64,000 nt of DNA from Nitratireductor indicus C115. GTDB taxonomy: Bacteria > Pseudomonadota > Alphaproteobacteria > Rhizobiales > Rhizobiaceae. The position numbers and the translations under genes were made by a program. Where the stretch lies: positions 479,626 to 543,625 of the forward strand of contig NZ_AMSI01000001.1 of the NCBI RefSeq assembly GCF_000300515.1. The letters run 5' to 3'. The notes under the pieces are model-generated. The model was not told the DNA's origin, ran no database searches, and was given only the letters and a program-made list of their open reading frames with translations. Below, one piece after another: positions 1 to 8,681 of this stretch (its first letter is position 1; every line of letters begins with the position of its first letter).

Positions 1-1
1 G

Positions 2-286
2 CGCCACATGCTGCCCAATACACTGGCACCGCTGATCGTCCAGGGCAGCTTCATCGTGGCATCGGCGATCCTCACGGAATCAGCCCTGAGCTTCCTTGGA
101 GTGGGTCTTCCACCTGAAATTCCCACCTGGGGAAACATCATGGCGGAGGGGCGCAGGTTCTTCCAGCTTCTGCCCGGCCTCGTTTTCTTCCCCGGCCTGT
201 TTCTGTCGCTGACAGTCCTTGCGATCAATCTGCTTGGCGATGGGCTACGGGACCGTTTCGATCCCAAATTGATTAAGCGAGCATGA
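2..286 (+). CDS. ABC transporter permease, DppC/OppC type (3' part)
   Basis: This is the C-terminal part of an inner-membrane permease of a peptide/nickel-type ABC importer; the gene starts before the window. The first residues (RHMLPNTLAPLIVQ) are the EAA-type cytoplasmic loop that contacts the ATPase, followed by the conserved ESALSFLGVGLPPEIPTWG stretch of DppC proteins and a last membrane segment rich in Leu, Val and Phe. The stop codon overlaps the start of the downstream ATPase gene by four bases (ATGA), so the two are translated together. The substrate cannot be told from this fragment; dipeptides, oligopeptides, glutathione or nickel are all possible in this family. Confidence 0.9.
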   Translation, partial: RHMLPNTLAPLIVQGSFIVASAILTESALSFLGVGLPPEIPTWGNIMAEGRRFFQLLPGLVFFPGLFLSLTVLAINLLGDGLRDRFDPKLIKRA

Positions 287-1935
287 TGATGACGAATGAA
301 GCCAATCAGCGAGAAATCGTCCTTCAGGTCGACGGCCTGACCGTGTCGCTGCATTCGGGGCGCGAGATCGTTTCCGACATCAGCTTCAACGTGCACGCCG
401 GTGAAACGCTTTGTATCGTCGGTGAGAGCGGTTCGGGCAAGTCGGTGACAAGCTTCGCGGTCATGCAGCTTCTGGACCCGGCTGCATTGCGACCCACAGC
501 CGGCTCCATCCGGCTCGAAGGCGTGGATTTGCTGAAAGCCAGTTCTCAGGAGCTACGGCGTCTCAGGGCGGCCCGTATGTCCATGATTTTCCAGGAGCCG
601 ATGACCGCGCTCAATCCGGTGGAGCGGATCGGCAAGCAGGTCATGGAGGTTCTGGAAATTCATCGGGAGGGCGATCACGCTGGTCGGCGCGCTCGTGTCC
701 TGGAAATGTTTCAAATGGTGAAGCTTCCCGATCCCGAGCGGGTCTTCAATGCTTACCCTCATGAACTTTCAGGCGGGCAGCGCCAGCGTGTCGTCATCGC
801 CATGGCGCTGATCCTGCGTCCGCGTCTGCTGATTGCGGATGAGCCGACCACGGCTCTTGATGTGACCACCCAAGCCCAGATTCTGCGGCTCATTTCCGAG
901 CTGCAGCAAGAGATGGGAACGGCGGTGCTGTTTATCACCCACGATTTCGGAGTGGTGCATGACATCGCCGACCGGATTCTTGTGATGAACAAGGGGCGGG
1001 TCGTCGAGCAAGGCAAGAGCTCGGATATCCTGACCTCTCCCACTGCCGATTATACGCGCCGATTGATTTGTGCCGTTCCCAGCCTCGTTCCGGTGCCCAG
1101 CCGTCAACTGACAGGCGAGGGCGTTCTGGAGGTGGAGGGCATGGCGAAGCGGTATGTCATGGGCAGTTTTCCGAGGAAGCGCCATTTCGATGCGCTACAT
1201 CCTACAGACCTGCTTCTACGCGAAGGAGAGATACTCGGCGTCGTCGGTGAGAGCGGCTCGGGAAAGACAACGCTTGCGCGCTGCATCGCCCGGCTTGTGC
1301 CCGCAAGTGCGGGTGTCGTCCGGCTGAAGGGTGCGAGCGTCGAGGAACTTTCATCGGCGGAAAAGCGCCGTAGCCGCAAGCATGTTCAGATCGTTTTTCA
1401 GGACCCGTATCGGTCGATGAACTCTCGTCTGAAGCTGCGCGACATCATTGCCGAAGGCATGGTGAATTTCGATTTCGCTCCTGCGGAAATCGAAAGGCGC
1501 TGCAACGAACTGGTTCAGGCCGTAGGGTTGCAGCCAGCCATGCTGGATCGGTATCCGCATCAGCTTTCGGGTGGTCAAAGACAGCGTATTTGCATCGCCA
1601 GAGCACTGGCCCTGGAGCCATCGGTCCTCATCTGTGACGAGGCCGTTTCGGCATTGGACGTCTCCGTGCAGGAACAGGTAATCAAGCTGCTGCTCGATCT
1701 GCGGGACAGGCTTGGGGTGGCCATCCTGTTCATCACCCACGATCTGAGGGTGGCAGCGCAGTTGTGCGACAATGTGATCGTCATGCGCAACGGCCGGGTT
1801 GTCGAGGCGGGCAGTGCTGCCGACATCCTCACGCATCCGAGGGATGAGTACACGCGCTATCTCATCGATGCGGTGCCCGCGCGTGAGTGGAATTTTCGGG
1901 AGCGCGTCTCGGGAACTATTGCAACAACCGGGTAA
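283..1935 (+). CDS. Fused double ABC ATPase, DppD-DppF type
   Basis: A 550-residue cytoplasmic ATPase that would power the peptide/nickel-type importer. Two complete nucleotide-binding domains lie in tandem: the first has Walker A GESGSGKS near residue 48, signature LSGGQRQRV near 165 and Walker B LLIADEP; the second repeats GESGSGKTT near 325, LSGGQRQRI near 430 and LICDEA. Both carry the C-terminal extension typical of DppD/DppF. The fusion resembles GsiA/YejF-like double ATPases. The ATGATGATG start overlaps the permease stop, showing one operon. It is the last gene of that operon; no substrate-specific feature is visible. Confidence 0.93.
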   Translation: MMMTNEANQREIVLQVDGLTVSLHSGREIVSDISFNVHAGETLCIVGESGSGKSVTSFAVMQLLDPAALRPTAGSIRLEGVDLLKASSQELRRLRAARMSMIFQEPMTALNPVERIGKQVMEVLEIHREGDHAGRRARVLEMFQMVKLPDPERVFNAYPHELSGGQRQRVVIAMALILRPRLLIADEPTTALDVTTQAQILRLISELQQEMGTAVLFITHDFGVVHDIADRILVMNKGRVVEQGKSSDILTSPTADYTRRLICAVPSLVPVPSRQLTGEGVLEVEGMAKRYVMGSFPRKRHFDALHPTDLLLREGEILGVVGESGSGKTTLARCIARLVPASAGVVRLKGASVEELSSAEKRRSRKHVQIVFQDPYRSMNSRLKLRDIIAEGMVNFDFAPAEIERRCNELVQAVGLQPAMLDRYPHQLSGGQRQRICIARALALEPSVLICDEAVSALDVSVQEQVIKLLLDLRDRLGVAILFITHDLRVAAQLCDNVIVMRNGRVVEAGSAADILTHPRDEYTRYLIDAVPAREWNFRERVSGTIATTG

Positions 1936-2198
1936 ACGCGGCTTGGAAGCGTCGGCCGTCGCTGACGAAAATCACGGAGATTTCGAGCGTCTGGAGTCTG
2001 CATTCTGTCCGTTGCGGTGGGCCAGCGGTCAGGCCTTGCCCAGGGGCTGGTTTGCACTTCTCCAATTGCCGTCAATCCGCGACGCCCTGCGCATGCCGCA
2101 CTCAGACGAAAAGTCTCGGTGTCCACACCTGTGCCGGAAAACGAAGAACCTTGAGGAAATGCCGATTGTGCGAAGATTTCAGCCGTAACGGAGCGTCC

Positions 2199-3455
2199 GT
2201 GGCATTTCCCGGTGAGCCGGATTCTGGAAGGCATGCGGTCAGCCGCAGTGCCTGGCCGGCCATCATTGTCCTGGCACTTGGCGCTTCATGTTTCGTTACC
2301 TCGGAGCTTCTGCCGGCGAGCCTGCTCAGCCCGATAGCCGAGGGACTGAACGTATCGGAGGGGGTTGCCGGACAAGCGATTTCAGTCACCGCATTCTTTG
2401 CGGTTCTTGGAAGCCTGTTTGCCTCCACCTTTACGGGGATGCTCGACCGTCGTCTTGTGGTGATGATCTGCATCCTCATGGCGGTTCTGGGTGCCGTGTC
2501 GGTGGCGCTCGCTCCGAATTACTATGCGATGCTGACGGGCCGGGCATTGTTCGGCTTGGCCTTGGGGGTCTTCTGGGCAACGTCAGCGTCTATCATCCTG
2601 CGGCTCGCCAGGCCGCATCATGTTCCTCTGGCGCTTTCCCTGATGTTCGGTGCAATCCCGATCGCGATGACAATAACCGTGCCGGTCGCAAGCGCATTAG
2701 CCGCGTTGTGGGGCTGGCGTTCTGCGTTTTTCCTGATCGCCGGTCTCGGCACGATGTTCCTGCTGTTGCTGGCAGTTGTGCTGCCTCCGTTGCCGGCGCA
2801 TCGGCGCGCGAACATCGTGGGTGTCCTGCGCTTGCCGATGCGGGAGGGGATTCCGGTTGCCATGCTTGCCCTGTTTCTCGTCTTCGCCGGAAAATTTTCG
2901 CTTTTCGCGTATGTGCGCCCCTTTCTGGAGGGCGAATTCGGTCACCAGAGTAGTGCAATAGTAACGATGCTGTTCGTCTTCGGCGTTGCAAACCTTGCCG
3001 GCACATCCGTCTCTTCCTTCATGATCCGACACGACTTGACAACGACCCTGTCTCTATCGTCGCTGGTGGTCTCGTTATCGGCGATCGGCCTTGTCCTGTT
3101 TTCCGGCAGCATTTGGAAGATCGGGATGCTCATAGCCTTTTGGGGATTTTCCGTCGGCTGTATTCCGCCGGCGTGGACCACATGGATGACACGCAAGCTC
3201 GAAGACGATGCCGAGAATGCGGGTTGCCTCCAGTTCTCCGTCATGCAGCTGGCAATTGCTGCGGGAGTGGTGTCCGGTGGAGTGGGAATTGAGCAATTCG
3301 GCAGGTCAGGCCCCTACATTCTTGGTGCGATCTTCCTGATATCCGCAGCCATTCTGATCCGGTGGAAACTTTCCCGGCCCGAAATGCCTGTCAGTCGTAC
3401 GATGCCTCAATCGCATCAAACCGTTTGCGAAGCGCGCGCAGAAGAGCTGGGGTGA
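2199..3455 (+). CDS. MFS transporter, DHA1-type efflux
   Basis: A 418-residue major facilitator protein with about 12 hydrophobic segments in two halves. The conserved A-loop between TM2 and TM3 is seen as GMLDRRLVV, and GRALFGLALGVFWATSA fits TM4/5 of the AraJ/YdhP-like drug or sugar efflux group. The frame is open well upstream (to about 1887), but that part is rich in Cys, Arg and His and has no membrane segment. I therefore place the start at GTG 2199, which has GGAG five bases upstream; the length then matches the family. It stands alone between the ABC operon and the convergent quinone oxidoreductase. The substrate is unknown. Confidence 0.85.
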   Translation: MAFPGEPDSGRHAVSRSAWPAIIVLALGASCFVTSELLPASLLSPIAEGLNVSEGVAGQAISVTAFFAVLGSLFASTFTGMLDRRLVVMICILMAVLGAVSVALAPNYYAMLTGRALFGLALGVFWATSASIILRLARPHHVPLALSLMFGAIPIAMTITVPVASALAALWGWRSAFFLIAGLGTMFLLLLAVVLPPLPAHRRANIVGVLRLPMREGIPVAMLALFLVFAGKFSLFAYVRPFLEGEFGHQSSAIVTMLFVFGVANLAGTSVSSFMIRHDLTTTLSLSSLVVSLSAIGLVLFSGSIWKIGMLIAFWGFSVGCIPPAWTTWMTRKLEDDAENAGCLQFSVMQLAIAAGVVSGGVGIEQFGRSGPYILGAIFLISAAILIRWKLSRPEMPVSRTMPQSHQTVCEARAEELG

Positions 3456-3532
3456 ATAGAACGCTGTCCACAACGCCGTTTCGCTCGGCCCGGAACCGGC
3501 TGTGTAATCCATTGTAGCGAGCAGGCCCGCCT

Positions 3533-4519
3533 TTAAGGAATCACAACAATGGCGCCGCTGACGCGGCGCTCTTCGGCCGCGCGGTGGGCTTCCACGATGT
3601 CATCCAAGGCAAAGCGCTGACCGATCTCGACGGAAACATGCCCCTTTTCCACGGCATCGAAAAGATCTGCCGCGTTCGCCCTGAAGCGTGCCGGGTCGGC
3701 GTTGTGCGGAAACACGGATGGCCGGGTCAGAAAAAGACAGCCTTTGGCATTCAATGTCTCGAACTCTATCGCAGGCGCTTTTCCCGACGAGGCACCGTAG
3801 ACGACAAGAAGGCCGAAGGGCCTGACGCAATCGAGCGAGTGCATCACGGTATCCTTGCCGACCGCATCATAGACGACATGCGCTTTTTCACCGCCTGTTG
3901 CCTCGAGGAAGGCGTCTGCCCAGCCATCCTCGCTGGTGTCAACGACGGCTATGCAGCCCGCATCGAGTGCCGCCTGTCGCTTCTTCGCTGTTCCTGTCGC
4001 GCCGACAACGCGCGCACCCAATGCCGTTGCCCAACGCGTCAGAATCTGGCCGACACCGCCCGCCGCCGAATGAACGAGCAGAAGCTCGTCGGGTTGGACC
4101 GCGTGGGTATGGCGGATGAGATATTGCGCCGTCATTCCCTTGAAGAACAACGACACGGCTGTTTCGTCGTCAATTGCATCCGGTACGCGAACAAGTTTGT
4201 GTTCCGCAACGTTGCGACGGTCTGAATAGGCCCCGACCCCTGCATTCATATAAACGACCCGGTCGCCGATGCGCAGATTCTGGACCCCAGCTCCAATTCG
4301 TTCCACAAAGCCGGCTGCTTCAAACCCCAGCCTGGTCGGCAAAGGCAATGGATAAATGCCTTTGCGTTGATAGATATCGATGAAGTTGAAGCCTATCGCG
4401 GTGTGACGGACTTGCACCTCGTTTGCGTCCGGGGGCGGCAGTTCTTCCGTCACGATCTTCATAACGGAGGGAGGGCCGAATTCGGACACCAAGACGGCTC
4501 GATTGCGTATGGTTGCCAT
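3533..4519 (-). CDS. Zinc-independent quinone oxidoreductase, Qor type
   Basis: A 328-residue medium-chain dehydrogenase/reductase. The N-terminal GroES-like half carries the Qor-type NFIDIYQRKGIYPLPLP motif, and the NADPH-binding Rossmann half carries SAAGGVGQILTRWA. No zinc-ligand cysteines are seen, so an NADPH:quinone (enone) reductase is expected rather than an alcohol dehydrogenase. An ATG at 4537 would add six residues; the one at 4519 fits the family N-terminus (MATIRNRAVLVSEFG). It is divergent from the ArsR-type gene with a perfect 20-base palindrome between the two starts, so it is the likely regulatory target. A redox or electrophile-stress role is inference. Confidence 0.88.
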   Translation of the reverse strand: MATIRNRAVLVSEFGPPSVMKIVTEELPPPDANEVQVRHTAIGFNFIDIYQRKGIYPLPLPTRLGFEAAGFVERIGAGVQNLRIGDRVVYMNAGVGAYSDRRNVAEHKLVRVPDAIDDETAVSLFFKGMTAQYLIRHTHAVQPDELLLVHSAAGGVGQILTRWATALGARVVGATGTAKKRQAALDAGCIAVVDTSEDGWADAFLEATGGEKAHVVYDAVGKDTVMHSLDCVRPFGLLVVYGASSGKAPAIEFETLNAKGCLFLTRPSVFPHNADPARFRANAADLFDAVEKGHVSVEIGQRFALDDIVEAHRAAEERRVSGAIVVIP

Positions 4520-4551
4520 TGTCACATCAATCCCCATAACCTAGAATCTTT

Positions 4552-4571
4552 GGTATGATAATCATCATACC
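4552..4571. promoter_or_regulatory. Operator palindrome between qor-like and arsR-type genes
   Basis: GGTATGAT-AATC-ATCATACC is a perfect 8-base inverted repeat. It lies 15 bases before the first ATG of the arsR-type gene and just outside the quinone oxidoreductase start. Size and place fit a winged-helix dimer binding both promoters. Binding by the neighbouring regulator is inferred. Confidence 0.65.
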
Positions 4572-4586
4572 TTGTGAAGTCTAGCT

Positions 4587-4925
4587 ATGAACAGCCTGCT
4601 CCCCGAACCGAACGTGGAAGATCTCGACCTTGCGACGGTTTTGGCGGCATTGGCCGATCCGCATCGGTTGAGTATTGCTCTGGCTCTTGCCGCAGCGCCC
4701 GAGACCGTCTTGAGATGCGCCGCGTTTGATATACCAGTGACCAAGGCCACGCGGACGCATCATTTTCGCGTGCTGCGTGAGGCAGGTATTATCCGTCAAC
4801 ACGATCACGGCAACGGACGATCCAATCAACTTCGCCTTGCCGATCTGCGGCAGCGATTTCCGGGGCTGGTCGAGATGCTTTTGGCTGAACAGGCCGAAAG
4901 AGGATCAGCAATACGGGATGGTTGA
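4587..4925 (+). CDS. ArsR-family winged-helix transcriptional regulator
   Basis: A 112-residue ArsR/HTH_5-type repressor. The opening DLATVLAALADPHRLSIALAL is the classic ArsR helix pair, and THHFRVLREAGIIRQ is the recognition helix, followed by the wing GNGRSNQLRLADL. No paired cysteines typical of metal sensors (such as ELCVCDL) are present, so a non-metal signal, for example a quinone or other redox compound handled by the divergent reductase, is more likely. The 3' two-thirds of this gene and about 100 bases after it recur as a decayed copy at 12875-13288. The operator palindrome directly upstream suggests autoregulation. Confidence 0.85.
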   Translation: MNSLLPEPNVEDLDLATVLAALADPHRLSIALALAAAPETVLRCAAFDIPVTKATRTHHFRVLREAGIIRQHDHGNGRSNQLRLADLRQRFPGLVEMLLAEQAERGSAIRDG

Positions 4926-5033
4926 TGCGTCTGGCCCTTCACGCGTCTGAGCAGCATCTCTTCCGGGTGATTTCGACCGTTGTGAACGGGTCAGATTTCC
5001 GGGGGGAATGGCATGCGGGAATTTTGTTTGGAT
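4686..5033. repeat. Direct repeat copy A (arsR 3' part and flank)
   Basis: This segment matches 12875-13288 in the same orientation. The shared parts are the arsR reading from 4686 to about 4905, with a run of more than 30 identical bases around 4830-4864, and the non-coding tail ending GGAATTTTGTTTGGAT at 5018-5033. The two copies bracket the LysR/TRAP/acyl-CoA ligase block. Confidence 0.75.
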
Positions 5034-5065
5034 TAACTTGTTCAGGATGAGGATAAGGACTGGGG

Positions 5066-6052
5066 TTAAATGTGCGCCTTGAACTGGTTCACGCTTAGCC
5101 CTCCGATCCGCAGGGCCTCTGTTGTAGTCAGGCCGCCGAGGCCGGAAATCTTGGGAAGAAAGCCGGTAAAGATAGCTTCCTGAGCCGCTTTGGCGATGCG
5201 TTGGCTCAGTTCTGCATTTTCTGTTCGTTGTGCGATGAGCCACAGCGTGCGCGACATCGGTGCTTTGCTGAGCGGATAGATGCGCAGGTCCGTGTCGGAG
5301 CGGACGCTCTTCAGGACAACAAGCGGTGTTGCAATGGTCCATCCGATGCCGGCGCCTACCATTCCAAGAACGGCATCTGATGTATCGAGCTCATAGCGGT
5401 GCTGGGGGCTCAAGGCGTGTTCGCGTAGATAGTCGTCTACCTGTCTGCCGAAAAAGGACGATCGCGAATAGCGAATAAGTGGCATTTCCTCGCATAGCTG
5501 CTCTGCCGTTTTCGGCTCCGGGCTGCTTGAAGGCGGGGCTACGATAAAGAATGGCTCCTCGAAAATCGGTAAAACTGTCAGTTCGAACAGGTTGTGCGAA
5601 TTGTCAGAGGTGATCACGAAGTCCACCCGTCGTTCGAGAAGGGCGCGAACACTGGTTTCGTTGATTCCAGACAGGACCGACCATTGCGCGGCGATCGTAT
5701 CGAGGGCTTTGACCAGATGCGGACCAACCGTCGCTGCGAAGGAATCCACCATGCCGATCCGCAGGAGCGGGAGCAGCTTGTTCATGTCGAGATCGACACT
5801 TTGCTCGAGGATCCGGGCGCGGCCCAGAAGCTCCAGGGCCCCCTTGTAGAAGGTGGTGCCGAGCAATGTCAGGCGCGCCGGCCGCACCGTGCGGTCCACC
5901 AGCTGGGCGCCGATCGATTTCTCCAGATTGGCGATTGCCTGCGAGACGGCGGACTGTGTCAGACCGAGGCGCTCGGCGGCCCGGGACATGTTGTCCTCTT
6001 CAACCGAGGTAACGAAAATTTCCAGCGATCTCAGGTTCATCCAGCTTTTCAT
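5066..6052 (-). CDS. LysR-family transcriptional regulator of the TRAP operon
   Basis: A 328-residue LysR-type regulator. The N-terminal winged helix-turn-helix is visible as NMSRAAERLGLTQSAVSQAI, followed by the linker helix and a periplasmic-binding-like effector domain to the C-terminus. The frame opens at 6097, but that codon lies inside a perfect LysR-type palindrome (6096-6110), so a start at ATG 6052 or 6040 is more likely. It is divergent from dctP with about 125 bases between, the usual layout for a regulator of the neighbouring operon. The effector is probably the acid imported by the TRAP system or its CoA ester; this is inference. Confidence 0.88.
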   Translation of the reverse strand: MKSWMNLRSLEIFVTSVEEDNMSRAAERLGLTQSAVSQAIANLEKSIGAQLVDRTVRPARLTLLGTTFYKGALELLGRARILEQSVDLDMNKLLPLLRIGMVDSFAATVGPHLVKALDTIAAQWSVLSGINETSVRALLERRVDFVITSDNSHNLFELTVLPIFEEPFFIVAPPSSSPEPKTAEQLCEEMPLIRYSRSSFFGRQVDDYLREHALSPQHRYELDTSDAVLGMVGAGIGWTIATPLVVLKSVRSDTDLRIYPLSKAPMSRTLWLIAQRTENAELSQRIAKAAQEAIFTGFLPKISGLGGLTTTEALRIGGLSVNQFKAHI

Positions 6053-6095
6053 ACGCGCTCTTGGCTCCCGGAATCTTTCCGGTTGACTATACCGC

Positions 6096-6110
6096 ATATA
6101 AGCCTTATAT
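6096..6110. promoter_or_regulatory. LysR-type binding site (T-N11-A palindrome)
   Basis: ATATAAG-C-CTTATAT is a perfect inverted repeat with the T-N11-A core (T at 6097, A at 6109) expected of LysR sites. A further half-like ATATAAG follows at 6114-6120, as in an activation subsite. It lies between the divergent LysR gene and dctP. Confidence 0.6.
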
Positions 6111-6178
6111 TAAATATAAGTAAAGCTAATAATAAGGTGAATGAACGCCTGCAAGCAGAGGGTAACAAGGAGAGTTGC

Positions 6179-7168
6179 ATGGCACATATTTCTCTCAGAA
6201 AGCTGATATTCGCGGGAGCCGCGCTGTTGGTCGCCAGCACCGTAGCCGGCGCGGAAACCGTGACGCTGCGCCTCGGCAACATCACCGATCCGCAGCATTC
6301 CGAAACGAAGGCTCAGGAATATTTCGCCAAGCTCGTCGAGGAGAAGACGAATGGCGAGGTCAAGATTCGCATCTTCTCCGGCGGGCAGTTAGGCGATGCC
6401 CCCAGCCAGTTGGAGGCGATCCGTCTGGGCGCACAGGACATGTATGCCGGCGGGACTGGTAATTTCGGCAAATATGTCAGCGATTGGAACATCACCACGG
6501 TGGGTTTCGTGTTCCGGGACACGGATCACTTCATGAAGGTGCTCGACAGCGAGCCCTACAAGAAGATGGAGCAGGACCTGCTCGACAAGGCGGGCTTCAG
6601 GATGGTGTTGCGCAATGGTGCCCGTCCCGGCAAGCCAGTCATCTCCACCAAACCGATCATGAGCCCCGATGACTTCAAGGGCCTCAAGGTGCGCGTTCCG
6701 CCATGGGAAGGCTTTGTGAAAACCTTCGAGGCGATGGGTGCGAAGACTGTAAGCCTCCCCTGGGGCGAGACCTATCTCGCACTCAAGCAAGGCGTGGCCG
6801 AAGTGGCCTGCGCGACAGTTTCGGGCTTCTACGGCCAGTCGCTTCAGGAGGTGGCGCCCTACCTGACATTGGTCGATTTCTTCAGCGACAGCTTCACCAT
6901 CGTGATCGGCGACAGGAAGTTCCAGGGACTGTCACCGGAACATCAGCAGGCACTGCTCGATGCGGGCACTGAGGCCGGTGAATATTACACGAAACTCGCC
7001 GTCGAGGATCAGAAGGAAATCATTGAAAAGATGATCGACGATGGCGCTGTGGTCATTCGCGTGAATCCCGAGCCGTTCATCGAAAAAATGGGTCCTGTGG
7101 TTGCTGACATGGAAACCAAGGTCTGGTCGACCGCAGGCTTGTTCGACGCGATCCAGGCGATCAAGTGA
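6179..7168 (+). CDS. dctP: TRAP transporter substrate-binding protein DctP
   Basis: A 329-residue periplasmic protein of a tripartite ATP-independent importer. It has a Sec signal peptide (MAHISLRKLIFAGAALLVAS, cut near VAGA-E). The body is the DctP fold, with GGQLGDAPSQLEAIRLG, the specificity region LKVRVPPW, where the Arg usually pairs with the ligand carboxylate, and ALKQGVAE. An AAGGAGAG ribosome site sits five bases before the chosen ATG; the open frame further upstream runs through the divergent LysR gene and is ignored. Together with DctQ and DctM it imports an organic acid. The downstream CoA ligase and hydratase suggest that the acid is activated to a CoA ester. Confidence 0.93.
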   Translation: MAHISLRKLIFAGAALLVASTVAGAETVTLRLGNITDPQHSETKAQEYFAKLVEEKTNGEVKIRIFSGGQLGDAPSQLEAIRLGAQDMYAGGTGNFGKYVSDWNITTVGFVFRDTDHFMKVLDSEPYKKMEQDLLDKAGFRMVLRNGARPGKPVISTKPIMSPDDFKGLKVRVPPWEGFVKTFEAMGAKTVSLPWGETYLALKQGVAEVACATVSGFYGQSLQEVAPYLTLVDFFSDSFTIVIGDRKFQGLSPEHQQALLDAGTEAGEYYTKLAVEDQKEIIEKMIDDGAVVIRVNPEPFIEKMGPVVADMETKVWSTAGLFDAIQAIK

Positions 7169-7176
7169 TCCTGTGT

Positions 7177-7204
7177 GGCACGGAGAGGTTCACCTCTTCG
7201 TGCC
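7177..7204 (+). promoter_or_regulatory. Intercistronic hairpin after dctP
   Basis: GGCACGGAGAGGT-TC-ACCTCTTCGTGCC forms a 13-base stem with one G-T pair. No T-run follows. A hairpin behind the binding-protein gene commonly stabilises its mRNA or partly stops read-through, giving more binding protein than permease. The function is inferred. Confidence 0.5.
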
Positions 7205-7287
7205 GCATTCCACTCCTTTAAAAACTGAGCGTCGACTTCGATCCGCGAGATCGGGTTGTACGGTCATGTCGTCCAGGGAAAACCCGC

Positions 7288-8655
7288 ATGCTGAAAACCA
7301 CGATTCCCCCGATCACAAAAGTTCTTGCCGAATTCGTTGCTTCTCAATCCTGGGACACCTTGCCGGAAGATGCGCGCGAATGTTCCAAGCAGGCGATCGC
7401 CGATTGCATCGGCGGGGCCATCGCGGGGGCCACGGAGCCTCCCAGCAAGGTAGTGATGGAACTTGCGCGCTTTGAACCGGGCAATGTGGCCATTTGGGGT
7501 AGTGACATCATGACCACGGAGCGCATGGCCGCGCTGGCCAACGGCACCCTGGCGCACGCACATGATATCGACGATACAAACGAGTCCATGCGAGGGCATC
7601 CATCCGCCCCTGTAGTGCCGGCAATCTTCTCCATGGTTCCGGCGGTCAAGGCAGGAGGCAAGGCGTTGATCGCCGCCTATGCGGTCGGAGTCGAGATCGA
7701 GGCAAAGCTCGGTCGTGCGATGAACATGGAACATTACGAGCGCGGTTGGCACACGACCTCCACGCTCGGCACGCTGGGAGCTGCTGCGGCGGCGGCGAAC
7801 CTTATGGGCTTGGACAGCGAGGCTTGTGCGCGCACGCTTGCGATCGCGGGCACGATGGCCTGCGGGGTTCGCGCCAATTTCGGCACCATGACGAAGCCGC
7901 TGCATTCGGGACTGGCTTCTGAGCATGGTGTCACGGCAGCGCGGCTAGCGGCGGCCGGGTTGAGCGCAAATCCCAATGCGCTGGAGGCGAAAGAAGGGTT
8001 CATCGACCTGTTCTGCGGCTTCGATCACGTGGCCGCCAGCTTGGCCGTATCGGACCTCGGCGCGCCTTTCGACGTGGTGAATCCGGGCATCCTCTTCAAG
8101 ATCTACCCGACATGCTCCCTGACGCATCACGTGCTCGATGTTCTGCTGGAAGGGCTCGCGAGCGGCGCCATCCGGCCCGGTCAAATCAAGCAGCTGAATT
8201 GCGGTATTGGATATCGCTGCGAGAACACGCTTCCCTACCATCGCCCGACGACGGGGCTGGAAGGTAAGTTCAGCATGGAATATTGCGTTGCCGCCGCGCT
8301 GCACTACGGGAAGGTGACCTTCGCCGAATTCTCGGACGAAGCCGTGAACGCTCCGGCCATTCAGGCCCTGTATCCGAAGTTGAACGTGTATATTCATCCT
8401 GAGCTTCGCGAACGGGATTCGGTCTTCAACGATTTTGCCGATATCGAGGTCATCCATGAAGATGGCGAGGTGTACAGCAAGCGTCTCTACAAGCCGAAGG
8501 GGCACCCGACCAATCCTCTTTCCTGGGAGGAGCTGGCCGCGAAATTCGTCGATTGCGCGGAGCCGGTCGTCGGGGCGGAAAAAACGAAGCAAGCATGGAA
8601 TGGTCTGCGTCATCTGGAAACGCTGACGGGCTCCGAAATCGTTTCCTTGTTATGA
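7288..8655 (+). CDS. MmgE/PrpD family protein
   Basis: A 455-residue member of the MmgE/PrpD family, which includes 2-methylcitrate dehydratase and cis-aconitate decarboxylase. The all-alpha N-terminal domain carries the conserved HAHDIDDTNESMRGHPSAPV active-site stretch (residues about 90-110) and GTLGAAAAAANLMGLD. The second, lid-type domain has KIYPTCSLTHHVLD. The length is usual for the family. It sits between dctP and dctQ, an uncommon place for an enzyme, which ties it to metabolism of the imported acid. Dehydratase and decarboxylase activities cannot be told apart from sequence alone; see the findings for an aconitate/itaconate hypothesis. Confidence 0.9.
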   Translation: MLKTTIPPITKVLAEFVASQSWDTLPEDARECSKQAIADCIGGAIAGATEPPSKVVMELARFEPGNVAIWGSDIMTTERMAALANGTLAHAHDIDDTNESMRGHPSAPVVPAIFSMVPAVKAGGKALIAAYAVGVEIEAKLGRAMNMEHYERGWHTTSTLGTLGAAAAAANLMGLDSEACARTLAIAGTMACGVRANFGTMTKPLHSGLASEHGVTAARLAAAGLSANPNALEAKEGFIDLFCGFDHVAASLAVSDLGAPFDVVNPGILFKIYPTCSLTHHVLDVLLEGLASGAIRPGQIKQLNCGIGYRCENTLPYHRPTTGLEGKFSMEYCVAAALHYGKVTFAEFSDEAVNAPAIQALYPKLNVYIHPELRERDSVFNDFADIEVIHEDGEVYSKRLYKPKGHPTNPLSWEELAAKFVDCAEPVVGAEKTKQAWNGLRHLETLTGSEIVSLL

Positions 8656-8681
8656 TTTTTCGGAAATGGAGAGTTCCGAAA

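Noticed and set aside
1887-2198. N-terminal extension of the MFS gene from 1887
   Set aside because: It overlaps the ABC ATPase gene, is Cys/His/Arg-rich without membrane segments, and a GTG with a good ribosome site at 2199 gives the normal family length.
5594-6178. Upstream extension of dctP
   Set aside because: It runs antisense through the LysR gene; the signal peptide and ribosome site place the start at 6179.
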